Assembly: GCF_030704535.1 (NCBI RefSeq)
Contig: NC_081817.1
Coordinates: forward strand, 5,155,501 to 5,219,500
DNA from: Vitis vinifera
Lineage: Eukaryota > Streptophyta > Magnoliopsida > Vitales > Vitaceae
Length of the DNA: 64,000 bases
Direction of reading: 5' to 3'
Below, in pieces: positions 12,120 through 22,915 of the stretch (the first letter of the stretch is position 1; every line of letters starts with the position of its first letter). The notes under the pieces were generated by a model. The model ran no database searches. It was not told the origin of the DNA and worked only from the letters and a program-made list of their open reading frames with translations. Position numbers and translations under genes: made by a program.

Positions 12120-12550
12120 CAAGGGGAACCTTGACAATTGTACTTATTCCCTACATTGACATATATAAGCCAATTATGATATATATAAAATCTAACATTG
12201 ACATATGTATCTAAAAGCCTTGATATATGTGGGGTTAATCATGACATATATGATACCTAACCTTGACATTTGTTAGACTAATCTTAACAAAAGAGTGAGT
12301 TAACATTGACATAAGATTAAGTAATCTTGATATAAGTTGAATCCAACCTTAACATATATGAAAGAAACATTGACATATCATATACTAATAAGATTTCATC
12401 ATTTGTAAAAATAGAGAAATCTTAACATATGTATATGTTAAGTTACCTTTAAACTTTTCTTGTCACTGGCATAGATAACATATATGAACAATAAACTACC
12501 TTCACAGATATACCTTACATTGACAGTGAAAAACTATCAACGAAGGCTTC
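12120..12550. repeat. CACTA right subterminal repeats
   Basis: About a dozen units of CTTGACATATATGA-like text occur here (near 12130, 12158, 12195, 12220, 12250, 12262, 12310, 12350, 12370, 12430 and others), mirroring the array beside the left end. Confidence 0.75.
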
Positions 12551-12563
12551 TTTTCTTGTAGTG
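12547..12563 (-). repeat. CACTA right terminal inverted repeat
   Basis: CTTCTTTTCTTGTAGTG ends immediately before the second ACG target copy; its complement starts CACTACAAGAAAAG. Confidence 0.85.
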
Positions 12564-12829
12564 ACGGTTATTTGGTTGCATTAGCTTTCATCATGATTTA
12601 ATTATTTATTAAAGTTTCATCATGATTTAAGAAGATTTATGAATTATTAATGTAAGAGATTTTGTTTTTGTTCCTCCTCTCAAACAAGTGGAGTAATTTC
12701 AGTTTCGATATGAAGCTTGTATTTTCTGTTAGCATTATTATCTATTTCTACACTATTTTGTAACTAATCTAACTAAGAAACAACTTTTAGGTGCATGGTT
12801 TGATTTATAACAAAATTGCAAAGCGAGAG

Positions 12830-12983
12830 TTATTCTCTTGTGCAAGTCAATTTTATTCTTGAGTTTGTTGTGAGTGTTATCATCCCCTGCAAGCTCACAA
12901 GGCATGGAACAATAGAGAGTTTAGCTTGAAGTGCAAGGAAACGGGAGTTTGGTAGATGCTTGGTAAAGATGTCAACTATTAGT
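12830..12983 (-). mobile_element. Ty1/copia pol C-terminus remnant
   Basis: On the minus strand the frame contains VDIFTKHLPNSRF followed by LALQAKLSI. This matches the A-D-I-F-T-K-x-L-P tail of copia RNase H. Upstream coding sequence is absent, so it is a relic. It abuts an LTR-like block at 13000-14260 that reads on the other strand, so the two probably come from different insertions or a rearrangement. Confidence 0.6.
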
Positions 12984-12999
12984 CCAATGGTTCTCCTAA

Positions 13000-14260
13000 T
13001 CATGTTTTGATAATAATAAATCATAGTTAAGTTGCTAATAATCTTGAATCGGAAGAATTTCAATTTTTGATTTGGAAAATCAAAAGAATAAACAAAAAAA
13101 TCATCAAAGGACCAAATGAATGCAAGTTTGAAGCATATCGAAGACCGTCCAAGTTTAGGATTTATTTGTAAGGTGGATATATGGGTGCACTTAGGATTTT
13201 CATACCAATTCATGCATCTTTAAAAACTCAATTTATGCATTAAAGTTAGAATTTCCTTTAAAACCCGAGTTTTTTCATACAAACCTTAGGCAAGCTATTT
13301 TAAAATTGACATATTAATCTACTTAAAGATCCTACCTAAGTGTTAGAAGTGAAACAAATAGAAAAAGATAGATTTTTGGGCCAAAATAGGTGAAATGGTC
13401 AAAGGGACTAGTCAATCGACTCAACCGATCAGTGAACTAGTTGATCGGTTAAGTCTTCCCGATCGAGGAATATAAAAAAAAAATTCTCTCTTCCAATAGT
13501 TATGCATTCCTTGTCGATGGTGAGACCTCTCCTAATTGAGGGGTAGATTTTCCCAATCGATGCCTAATTAAGGTCCAACAGTCACCTACAATGTATTTAA
13601 TGTCCAACAGTTAATCAACCGATCGAATCAAAGCTCGACCAGTTGAGGACACTTTCAACATTTTTGGCTTTCAAGGTTAGAAACTTATAAATTGAGAACT
13701 GCAGTTCATTTATGAGTAAGAGAACATTTGCAATCAATTCTCTACAAACCTATTCTTCATTCAAAGCTCTCATTTCTTTCATTTTGTGCATTAATTCTTC
13801 ACTTGCATATCCTCTATTGCACTTTTTGTCATTCATCATAGCCTCCTTGTGTAATTGAGTTTTCATTGAGCTAAGTTGAGAGTATCCTTCATTTTTTTAA
13901 GTGAGATTATGTAAATAGAAAGCTTCAAGTTGGTGAATGCTTGAAAGGATTGTGTAAGAGCCCATTAAAGTCAAAATCTAAGTATGAAGCATTGGAAACT
14001 TGGTTAAAGCTTCAAAGATAGTGGAATCCTCATTCGGTTAGGAGCTTAAGGAGAGTGGACATAGGCAAAGGGTGTCAAACCACTATAAAATTTGTGTATG
14101 CACTCTCTAACTCAATCTCTTTACATTTGTGCTTTATATTGCTTAAAATTGTTGTGCTTGAAAAAGATTTTCAAAAACCCAATTCACCCCTCCCCTTCCC
14201 CCCCCCCCCCCCCCCCCCTCCCATCTTAGGTGTTTTTCTTATTAAGATTAGTCTTATTTT
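13000..14260 (+). mobile_element. Copia-type LTR-like block, copy 1
   Basis: The block starts TGTTTTGATAATAATAAAT and shares ordered segments with 22916-24950: TGCACTTAGGATTTTCAT, an AACCGATCAG/GATCGGTTAAG region, CCACTATAAAAT and a C-rich CACCCCTCCCC end. It is probably a diverged solo LTR. The 5-bp target duplication was not identified. Confidence 0.45.
14198..14218 (+). repeat. Poly-C tract (21 C)
   Basis: An uninterrupted run of 21 C lies at the C-rich 3' end of the LTR-like block. Its length may not be reliable in the assembly. Confidence 0.9.
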
Positions 14261-14834
14261 CTCATGGTTTATTTCTAAAATTATGTGTGCAATGATCTTG
14301 TTCATGACTACCTTATCGTCCTCAATATTGAGGAAGATGGAAATTACTCTAGTTGCGAACTAAAAGGGTGCATTTTGGTACTTTCTTGGATGCAAAGAAT
14401 GACTTTGAGTGGCTATATTTGCATAAATAGCTTCATCTTCTACTATAGAGTTCTAAAAATGGAGCCTTTGTTCATAAGTAAAGCCAGGTGAGAAATTTTG
14501 GATTAACCATTTTCAAAAACTATTTTTTATATTTGTTTTCAAACATACTTCCCAAACAAAGCTTTGGTTTATGGCAAAGGATTGACTTAAGATATCATCA
14601 TCCTATTAATCTTAACAAGGTATTATATGGATATGCTTAAGAGATTAGCATAAGCACTTGTTGTTGAACACCAAGCAAGATCATGCATGTTTGACGAATT
14701 AATGAATCAACAGCGTGAAAGTAGCCTTGCTTAAGGGTAGAGTGACCGTTATTCTTTGTTGTCCAAAATACTAAGTCTTGTACATAGCAACTCTATAAGC
14801 CAAGAAAAATCAAAGAAAAAGTCATGATGGCTTT

Positions 14835-16000
14835 TGTAGTACTCCGAGTATTGTCCTTAGAGACTGACTTATGGAATTTATCAAACTAGGTCTAAATAAT
14901 TACTTTAATCAAATTCTTTAAATTGAAAATATTTGAAAATCTATTTGAATAAAAATGGGTTTGCTAAATAAATCTAAATTAAAAATGCAAGATTATATTG
15001 ATTTTTTATTCAAATGTTCAAGAATGGGGTTTCCACAATCCAACTTCAAGCTTAGGGCTTTAAGCAAAACAAAAGTATTTATTTGTATAAATTTGGTAAT
15101 ATTCAAAAAGCGGGATAAACAAGATCAACCTAAATAACTTAAGTTGCATCTGTCTCTTTAGTGTAACATTTTATTTTATTTTGAATTATCCATTAGATTA
15201 ATGGAATTGAGATCTTGATTATGCCTAGGATTTGTATGCCTTTACCATTTCAAATGGATTTGTTTTTGGGAAGATAACAATGGTTAAATAACTAGAAATC
15301 AAGAATTACCAAGAATCCCTAGTATCAAGGAATGAACAATTGTACCACCCCCCCCCCCCCCCCCCCCCCTCGATTCAAACCAATCTTAGAGGGCATCTCA
15401 ATTCTCATTAATTACGTCTTTAACCATTCATTAATTTATTCCATTATTGAGTTCAATTTCCCATTGTTTTTTTTCAAGTCTTAACCCTAGGTTTTCATGC
15501 TTTACACCCCAAGAAAATTCTTTAGTTTCTCATAGGTGTGCTTTCAATAAGCACAATCCATTAAAGAAAGATAAATAACCATTCTTAAAAATTAAAGAAA
15601 TCAAAAACAATATATCAATTAATAATAGTGGAAAAGATAACAAACCAAGATCTAACTCTATCTTCTTCTCTCCAACCTAAAAAAAATCCAAAACCCCCTA
15701 AAAAACCTAAAAATTGAGTTTTTATAGTTTTCCCCTTGAAAAAGCCTAGCATGTGGCATGTTCTTATTGACCACTTATTTTAGAAATAATTCCCTAAAAA
15801 TCACTAAAAAAAAATAATAAAATCATGATTTTTAGTCATGTAGGGCCCACTTAAGGCAAATGGAGTGCCCAAAATACAATTTCAGATGTGGAAGTGGTGA
15901 AACATCAAAATGGTAGTTTGTAATTTCAAAATTAGAGTTTTTTCAAAATCATTTCAAAATGACCTAGTTTGAAATTTCAAAATTAGAGTCATTTCAAAAT
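14835..16000. repeat. Unclassified dispersed repeat, related to 10.1-11.6 kb
   Basis: It starts near TGTAGTACTCCGAGTATTG and includes an ordered series of AT-rich words similar in layout to the nested element in the CACTA. No protein domain or clear terminus is visible. It holds the 22-C tract at 15348. Confidence 0.3.
15348..15369 (+). repeat. Poly-C tract (22 C)
   Basis: A second uninterrupted C run of 22 bases, only 1.1 kb from the first. Both could form i-motif/G-quadruplex structures or be assembly-sensitive. Confidence 0.9.
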
Positions 16001-16670
16001 GGCCTTTCATCTCTACATTGTTGTCTTCAAATGACCATAATTTCTTTGTTTTAATTCCGATTTATGCACTGTTTAAAATATTAGACTCCGACTTCCCAAG
16101 CTTCAAAACGGTATATAGCTTGCCCTAAATTGACCTCAAGAAGTGATCTAAATTTTATCTCAAAGTCAGAGTATGTGTTATTGTCAAATCTTGAGTTCCA
16201 AATTTCCATGTGAACTTGATTATATTTGCTTCACTACTCCTCCATTATGGTTGCTTACCTTCTATCTCACTACTCCATAACATTTGTTACTAGTATTTCA
16301 TATTTATGAGTTACTCATCACACCCCTACTTGGAATCTTCATAATTCACAAGTCTCTAGTCTCTCAATTATGCATGTTTAATCTCTTTTATTTCTTTGAT
16401 TGATAATGACTTTTGCACTTATCCTTTTTTTTTTTCATTTCTTAAACTTAGAATTAGACTTAAAATATAAATTAAATCTATAACTAGGGTCTTAGCATCA
16501 ATTTAAGTTAAGTTGGATGATTTGATATTTTTATATTATATATATAAATCATATCATATATGTATTATTGAAGCACATATTTTGACTTCAATCACAGAGG
16601 TTAGGTCGGGGAAGAACCCAATCAATGAAGTCATTTTCCTTGGTTGACTTCGTCAAGATAACATATATTT

Positions 16671-16692
16671 ACTTTTGATTGAAGTGGTTAAC

Positions 16693-16732
<40 letters not shown>

Positions 16733-16750
16733 CCACTTCAATCAAACGTA
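16671..16750. repeat. Inverted repeat around an AT microsatellite
   Basis: ACTTTTGATTGAAGTGGTTA at 16671-16690 pairs with the right arm at about 16731-16750, matching 19 of 20 positions. The loop is mostly (AT)n, so it could extrude as a cruciform. No MITE ends are evident. Confidence 0.85.
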
Positions 16751-17921
16751 AAGCTATGTGAAAGCAGCATGCTCATGGAGAAGCCTCCCCGGCCAACTTA
16801 TGACCAACTGAAAATGAGCTTTGAGATGAGACCGATGGAAATTAAGATTTTGAGGCTGAATGATTTTTTCCACTAGTTTTAGGAAAGTTCACCGTCCATG
16901 ATGACTAATCTCTCCCTATGTTGGAGCTCAATCCTCCAGCTAGGCCAAGTACTCCAGCTTTTAAGATTTTTATTATGTATATAGGATTTCGCTCATTATT
17001 CTTGGCACTGTAATCTAAGTCTTGGATTAGTGCAAAAAACGAATGGCAGACCTTTAGTTTGAGCTCCTACAGATTCCTAAAAAATCCTGTGGAAAATTGA
17101 ATAATAATGCCAAGTGAGGAGGAGGTGAGTCAAACTGGCCCCCCCACCCCCCATATCTTTCATGCAAGAGCTACCCTTTTTATCCTGTCCTTTTTATTTT
17201 ATGATCGATTTTTCTGCATGTGTTGCGTGGGTAATAATTAATTAATAAAATAAATGAATAAATCATGTGTCAACTAGCGAATAAGATAGACAAGGATGTG
17301 AATTTTTGAAACCAAAACAAACTTTAAAATCATTCATCTCCTGGCCATCAAATTACATAATTTAGTTACTGAATTGTCTGCCAAAAGTACTTACGCAGAC
17401 TTCAAAAGGAATGAATTCTATTTAATGGGTCGGACAGTGAGCCCCTGGGGCCGAGGTGAAAGCAAAACTTCATGTTTTGTGCCAACTAGATTCAACCCAA
17501 GCTAGTCCTTGGGCCTAGCTGATCCATCGTTAGGCCTACTTGTCATGCCTTAATGCCCATTTGGTCACCAGGTTTTTTTAGCTTCCAAGGTGTTCAAGCC
17601 TTCACTTTAATTATTTTTCCCTATCTTGTTTATTGCTTCAAATAGTGGTAAATATGGAAGACTGGACCCAAATTTTTTTTCTTGCTAATTCCAAGAAGAG
17701 AGCATCCTTTTGCAAATTGGGAAAGGACCATATGCTACAACTAAATATAAATTCTGAACATACTAATTTTTAAGGTTTCTTTTGGAAGCATTTGAAATGA
17801 TTGATATGTAGGTCATATGAAGCCTTATTTATTTTCCTTTGCCACAGGAATTGTTTTGAGTTGTAAATCATCTTCCTCTTACATTGTTAAGTACGACGAT
17901 CCATTATTAATTGTTGACTTA

Positions 17922-18192
17922 GGTGGTGTTTGTTTTTTTGGCTTTTTACTGAAAACCATTTAGTTTTATAATTTAGGTTGTTTGTTTTTTTACTTTTTCA
18001 TTACTTATTATAAATTTTTTACTAAATAGAAAAAACTAAAATATGTGACTTTTTTTAAATAGAAAAAATAATATAATAATTTTTTTTTACTTTTTAATAC
18101 TTAATAGAAATAAAATACTGTAAAAATAAACAACCTAATATTTAATACTATTAAGTATTAAGGTTCTATCAAGTAAAAAAACAAACACCACC
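17922..18192. mobile_element. hAT-like MITE, copy 2
   Basis: This 271-bp element starts GGTGGTGTTTGTTTTTTTGG and ends AAAAAAACAAACACCACC. Flanks TTGACTTA and TTGACATT match at 6 of 8 positions, as in copy 1. Its interior carries ACTTAATAGAAATAAAATAC and shares several ordered words with copy 3. Confidence 0.7.
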
Positions 18193-18210
18193 TTGACATT
18201 TCAGCTATAA

Positions 18211-18410
18211 TTGACAGCACAATTAGGGTCATGCTTGATGGGAAGGTGGAACTTCCCGTTGATCACGGAGACATGTACGTTCATCAAATGTCTGTTGGCT
18301 TATTATTTGACGTTTAATGTATGATTGTGACAGCACAATAGGGCCATGCTTCAGGGGAAGGTGGAACTTCCCGTTGATCATGGAGACATGTACCTTTGTT
18401 CATCGAATGT
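18211..18410 (+). repeat. ~117-bp tandem duplication
   Basis: Copy one (18211-18290) and copy two (18325-18410) share GACAGCACAAT, GGAAGGTGGAACTTCCCGTT and GGAGACATGTAC with a few substitutions and small indels. AAGGTGGAACTTCC is itself partly palindromic. Confidence 0.85.
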
Positions 18411-18497
18411 AGCCGAAACAACTGGACTATTCAATTATTTAACGGTCTTTTATCAATACCTATCAAAAAGGTACAACTAATTAGGTAATGTAAGGTA

Positions 18498-18500
<3 letters not shown>

Positions 18501-18565
<65 letters not shown>
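18501..18565. repeat. (TA)n microsatellite
   Basis: About 65 bp of pure TA dinucleotide repeat; likely length-variable. Confidence 0.95.
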
Positions 18566-18569
<4 letters not shown>

Positions 18570-19064
18570 GCCTTATTATTTGTATTTTAATACCATTTAT
18601 TTATATTTTTACTTTTTGATTTCATTTATTTATATTTTCATTCATCAATTTAGATCTTACTATAATTGTCCCAATTTATTGTTCTATAAGTATCACTTCG
18701 ATATCTTAGTATTTTCCTTATGTAACACAATCCAAAGTATCACAAAATTGCATTAAATGTTTGTTGATGGACAAATTTGATCAACTAACCTGAAGTCTAG
18801 AATTAATTAGTTAAGCTTAATTTATTTGTAACTTTTTGCTTCAAGTTCTCACTTGCTTTGCCATTAATCACCCCAGTTTGGCCTAGTGTACCTGCAAGTA
18901 CTCACATTTGATATTGCTCATTGAAAAACATTAATAACCGCAGAAGTAGCTATCAGGATTCTTAATTTGTTTATTCATCCAGTAAGTTGGTTAATTTGAA
19001 AGTGATTTAAAGTCATAAAGTTGATGTAGACTCTTGTATAATTCATGATATAGTAATTAAGAGT

Positions 19065-19310
19065 TCATTTAACAAGATTTTAGAAAGTGTTTTTAATTTA
19101 AAAATTATTTTTGAAAAAGTATCAATGTTTAACAAAATTTTAAAAAATATTTTTAAAATTTTGATAAATCACTTATAATATTAAAAAATTATTAATAATT
19201 TTTTCTAGAAAAACATTTGATAGATGATTTTTTAAAAATATTTCTTAAGCAAAACAATTTTATTAAAAATGCTTTAAGTAAAAACACTCTCAAATACACT
19301 CTAATGATAA
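19065..19310. mobile_element. Possible TIR MITE
   Basis: The left side AGAGTTCATTTAACAAGATT then GAAAGTGTTTTTAAT is mirrored at the right by AAAAACACTCTCAAATACAC then TCTAAT. The arms are imperfect. No coding sequence; family not assigned. Confidence 0.45.
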
Positions 19311-20362
19311 TTATCATTTAGTACTGGCTAATGAGGAAATTAATATTGCAGAAATAGCTTCAAGCATGAAACCTTGAATGGAGAAGACACGAGAATGAAT
19401 TTTTGAAATTCATGACCAAGAGAAAGAGGTCAACGTCCATTCACTGACCACCAATTGCATGTGAAAGGTGTACACAATTATATCTTTGAAAAAATTAAAA
19501 ATGAACTTCATAGCTTAAAAAATAACTTAATATAAAAAAAACAAGAAAATGTGGATTTTCTAGATAAAACCAAAAATAGAATACTATTTCAAACATGATC
19601 ATAGTAATGTTAGATGTTAATTATTTAGCGGATTTTCATGATTAAACTTGCTTTTATCTATGTGCTAGTTAATTAGTTTTATATGTTTACTATTTAGAAC
19701 AACTTGGTTTGGAACAGAAAACATGCACCCAAGTTAGTGATGTATCTAACTCGTCAAAGGGTATGTTAGTATGAGCTATATGAATGAAATTTGGAATGAC
19801 ATGTAAAAGACCATAATCTTGTGCTTAAAAATCTAGATTAATTAACACAAATCCTTATGGTTGCTTTACATAATGTTCCTTCCTACACTTACAATATCTT
19901 GCTTCTCTATCTAGAATTAATTAATGATAGTATGTGAGTTGATTTCTTCCTTCACTAATTAAAGGCATTGTTTTGAGTCTAGTTTGGGCATCATATTCAT
20001 ATATAGATAAGATACTTGATCAGTTATCTTTGTAAGAATTTATGTATCATCAAATGTCTCATCTATTATAAAGACCACCTAGTTGCGAAGCTTATCAAGG
20101 GAATGTTTTTTATTTTCACTCACTCTTTTTTAAAAGAGCTGCTTAATTAGGTAATACTTGAACCCATCCCAAGTTTGAAAAAAAAAAAAAAAAAAACCCG
20201 TCAACCTACCTCTAATTTGTTTATTTAAATTTCAAACATATCTCATTAAAGGTAAGACGAGATGGGGCAAGTATCTGAAAAAACTCATACCATTATCATC
20301 CCTACTTATCATGGGACTGTAACCAAAGTGTTGAAGAAGAGTAAATGACAAAGTGGTATATT

Positions 20363-21757
20363 AGGGTCTGTTTGGAAAGTGTTTTTTAGAACTATTTTTT
20401 ATCTCAAGAACATAAAACACTAAAAAGTTAGTTTGGTGAGGGAGTCTTGTTTTGTTACCCTTATTCTCATAAAACAATTTAAAGATGTTTTTGGAGTTTT
20501 TCTACTATTCCAATAACAAAGAAAAACGATTGTTCTACTTGTTTTCAAAAGGGGTGTTATCGGTGTTCTAAATGTTTCCTTCTTTGTAGTGTGATGTCTC
20601 CACTACCAATGTCCAACATATTGCCAACGCACACTAACATTCAACATATTGCCAACAAATCTCAAAGGCCTCATTTTTTTGCTTTCAAATTAGAACAAAA
20701 CAAACAACTATAATAGAGAAAAAATTCTATAAAAAAAATAGAGATCATCTCCATAAGAAAATAAAATTCAAGATCCATGAGATGAAGACAAAGAAGGAAG
20801 AAATAAAAATGATGGTTTATGATTGAGTTCTAGAGGTTGATAAGAAAAAGAAATGGGATGAGCGAATTTCATCACCAACCCTACAACAATCGACTAGCAC
20901 GATGCAATAGTTGGATATGGTGTTAGCAACATTAGACTCTTCCATCAATAGCGAGGTTTCGACGATCCCTCTCCATTTTCTCTCTAATTTTCAATTGAGC
21001 AATCTCCATGACAAATCATGCTCTTCTCATCTCTCTATTTCTGATCTTCGTGGGTGTGGATGGTGCTCTCTATTTTTGGGTCTTCGTAGGTGTACGAGGT
21101 GTTTGGGAATTAGGAATGTGAGGCAAATTTGGCAAATGCATCATTTTATATTATAACACTAATATTGAATTAGATTATATTAGGCTCTATTATTTTACAT
21201 GGTAACATCAACACTATGAATTAAATAAGATTTGGTAATATGTTATTATTTTATAAGGTAATAATGTGTTATTTTAAAAGTAGATATAATTTTTAAAATT
21301 ATAGTAAAATGTAAATTCAAAAATTATTTATATTTACAATTTCAAGTTAATAGAAAAAAATACTTAATTTAAAAAAATAACTTTCAAAACAATTATTTGG
21401 TTTTATTTTTATTAACTCAACCAAAAATATTTTTTATTTTTTTGAAAGAAAAAAACTACTTTTTTGGAATTTAGCTTTCCGATGCAATTTTATTATTATG
21501 TATTTAAAACATCAAGTTAATTGAATTAAATACTAATTAAAAAAATTTTAAAAAAAACAATAACAACTTCCAAATATGTTTTTTTTTTACTTGTTCTAAA
21601 ACACTTTTTTTATTAACTAAACCAAATATGTTTTTTTCTTTTTTTAGAACAAAAAATATTTTTTAAAATTCAATTCTCAAACATAATTTTTGTTTTTGAA
21701 AATGCAAAGAATTGTTCTTAAAAACCATTTTCCAAAAAAAATTTCTAAAAAGACTCT
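20363..21757. mobile_element. 1.39-kb TIR-like insertion with a related empty site
   Basis: The left end AGGGTCTGTTTGGAAAGTG is answered at the right by the complement of AGAGTCTTTTTAGAAA. The sequences just outside the element are similar to a continuous stretch at about 25010-25090, which lacks the insertion. That related empty site supports a real insertion. The interior is AT-rich with a short C/T-rich part (20900-21080), and no transposase was seen. Confidence 0.6.
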
Positions 21758-21759
21758 TA

Positions 21760-21945
21760 ATACTTCCGAATTATTTCTTCCTAGCTCTTACTAACCGTGG
21801 TAGTTGATGGACAAATTTTTTAGGTCAAGCTTGGTCAAACTGGTCCCTTACATGTGTTTCATGCAACTGTTATGAAACACATGTCAACAAGGAATAGAAA
21901 AGAAAAGGTTGAAAAAGATATTTACAATAATTAGCATAAAATACC
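21760..21945 (+). repeat. Segmental duplication, copy 1
   Basis: CTTCCTAGCTCTTACTAACC, GACAAATTT, CACATGTCAACAAGGAATAG and ACAATAATTAGCATAAAAT occur in the same order at 25066-25310. The copies have diverged and are separated by later insertions. Confidence 0.8.
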
Positions 21946-22015
21946 TAAGTTATTCAAATTGTCAACAACTTTTGATTAAAATAGGGTTTTTATATTAGGC
22001 TTGAATTAACTTAAA

Positions 22016-22292
22016 GGGTGATTGTTTTTATAACTTTTTATAGAAAGTATTTTGTTTTCAGGTTTTACGTTATTTATCTTTCTACTTTTTTATAATTTAT
22101 TAAAAAAATTTAATAAAAAAATTAAAATATTTAACTTTTTCTAAATGAAAAAAGTAATATATTAATTTTTTTGGACTTTTAATACTTAATAAAGATAAAA
22201 TATTACAAAAAAAATGACATAATATTTAACATCATTAAGCACTATTTAATTTTAAGTTCTATTTAAAATTAAGGAAAACAAATAAACACTAC
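22016..22292. mobile_element. hAT-like MITE, copy 3 (diverged)
   Basis: It starts GGGTGATTGTTTTTATAAC and ends AAAACAAATAAACACTAC. It shares interior words (TTAATACTTAATAAAGATAA, AATATTTAACATCATTAAG) with copy 2. The target duplication is no longer readable. Confidence 0.55.
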
Positions 22293-22915
22293 ATTAATAA
22301 GATTTATCTTGTTGGAGTTTTTTAATAGTTTGAAAGTTAAATTTTAAACGGAATTCTTGATGGCCAGGGATGTAGTTAAGTTGAGATATTATTGAAAAGA
22401 TTCAAAGTGAAGAGTCAAGTCATGTTTGAATTTAGAACCAAATTATTTGATTTAATAAACCATATCTATGAGCATAAACTTATGATTTTCCACCCTAAAT
22501 TGGTCGAGAAACTTTTAAAGGAGATTCTGATCATTCTTGTGTTCTATACTCTCCATTTGATTTTTGCTTTGTTTCAATCATTAAGTAGTTGCCAAAAATT
22601 TAAAATTTAGGGGAAAAATCTATTGATCATCTTATAAATCTATGGATAATTTTTTTCATAATGAACAAATAACAATTCAATAAGCTAATTAAGCTCATGA
22701 CATGCCAAATCTAGAAAGAAAGCTCTTTTTTCCCCTCAAATAATTCTTGTATTTTACTCTCCATTTCCTTTTTGCTCTCTAATCCAATCATTAAAAAGAG
22801 AAATCTTTTCATTTTCTCAACCAACTAAATTTACTTAGAGAACTTTTTTTATAATGAGCTAAGGTTGATGACAAGCTAGCCAACTCATCAAACTTGTACC
22901 ATTTTGTGAAACCAA

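Larger units (their letters stand above)
6526..12563. mobile_element. Non-autonomous CACTA (En/Spm) transposon carrying gene fragments
   Basis: The left end reads CACTATAAGAAAAAAGG at 6526. The right end, read inward from 12563, is CACTACAAGAAAAGAAG; 14 of 17 positions match. ACG flanks both sides (6523-6525 and 12564-12566), a 3-bp target duplication as expected for CACTA elements. Short TTGACATAT-like repeats in both orientations fill about 6540-6860 and 12120-12550, the usual subterminal repeat layout. No TNPD/TNPA-like transposase frame was seen. The 6,038-bp element contains an ATATCGG-type repeat (about 6950-7100), a tripled 155-bp repeat, a decayed ACX3 segment and a further repeat (about 10.1-11.6 kb). 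It must have been mobilised by an element elsewhere. Confidence 0.88.

Noticed and set aside
13000-14260. A complete copia element with the pol remnant at 12.8-13.0 kb
   Set aside because: The pol tail and the LTR-like block point in opposite directions and no second LTR or primer-binding site is visible.
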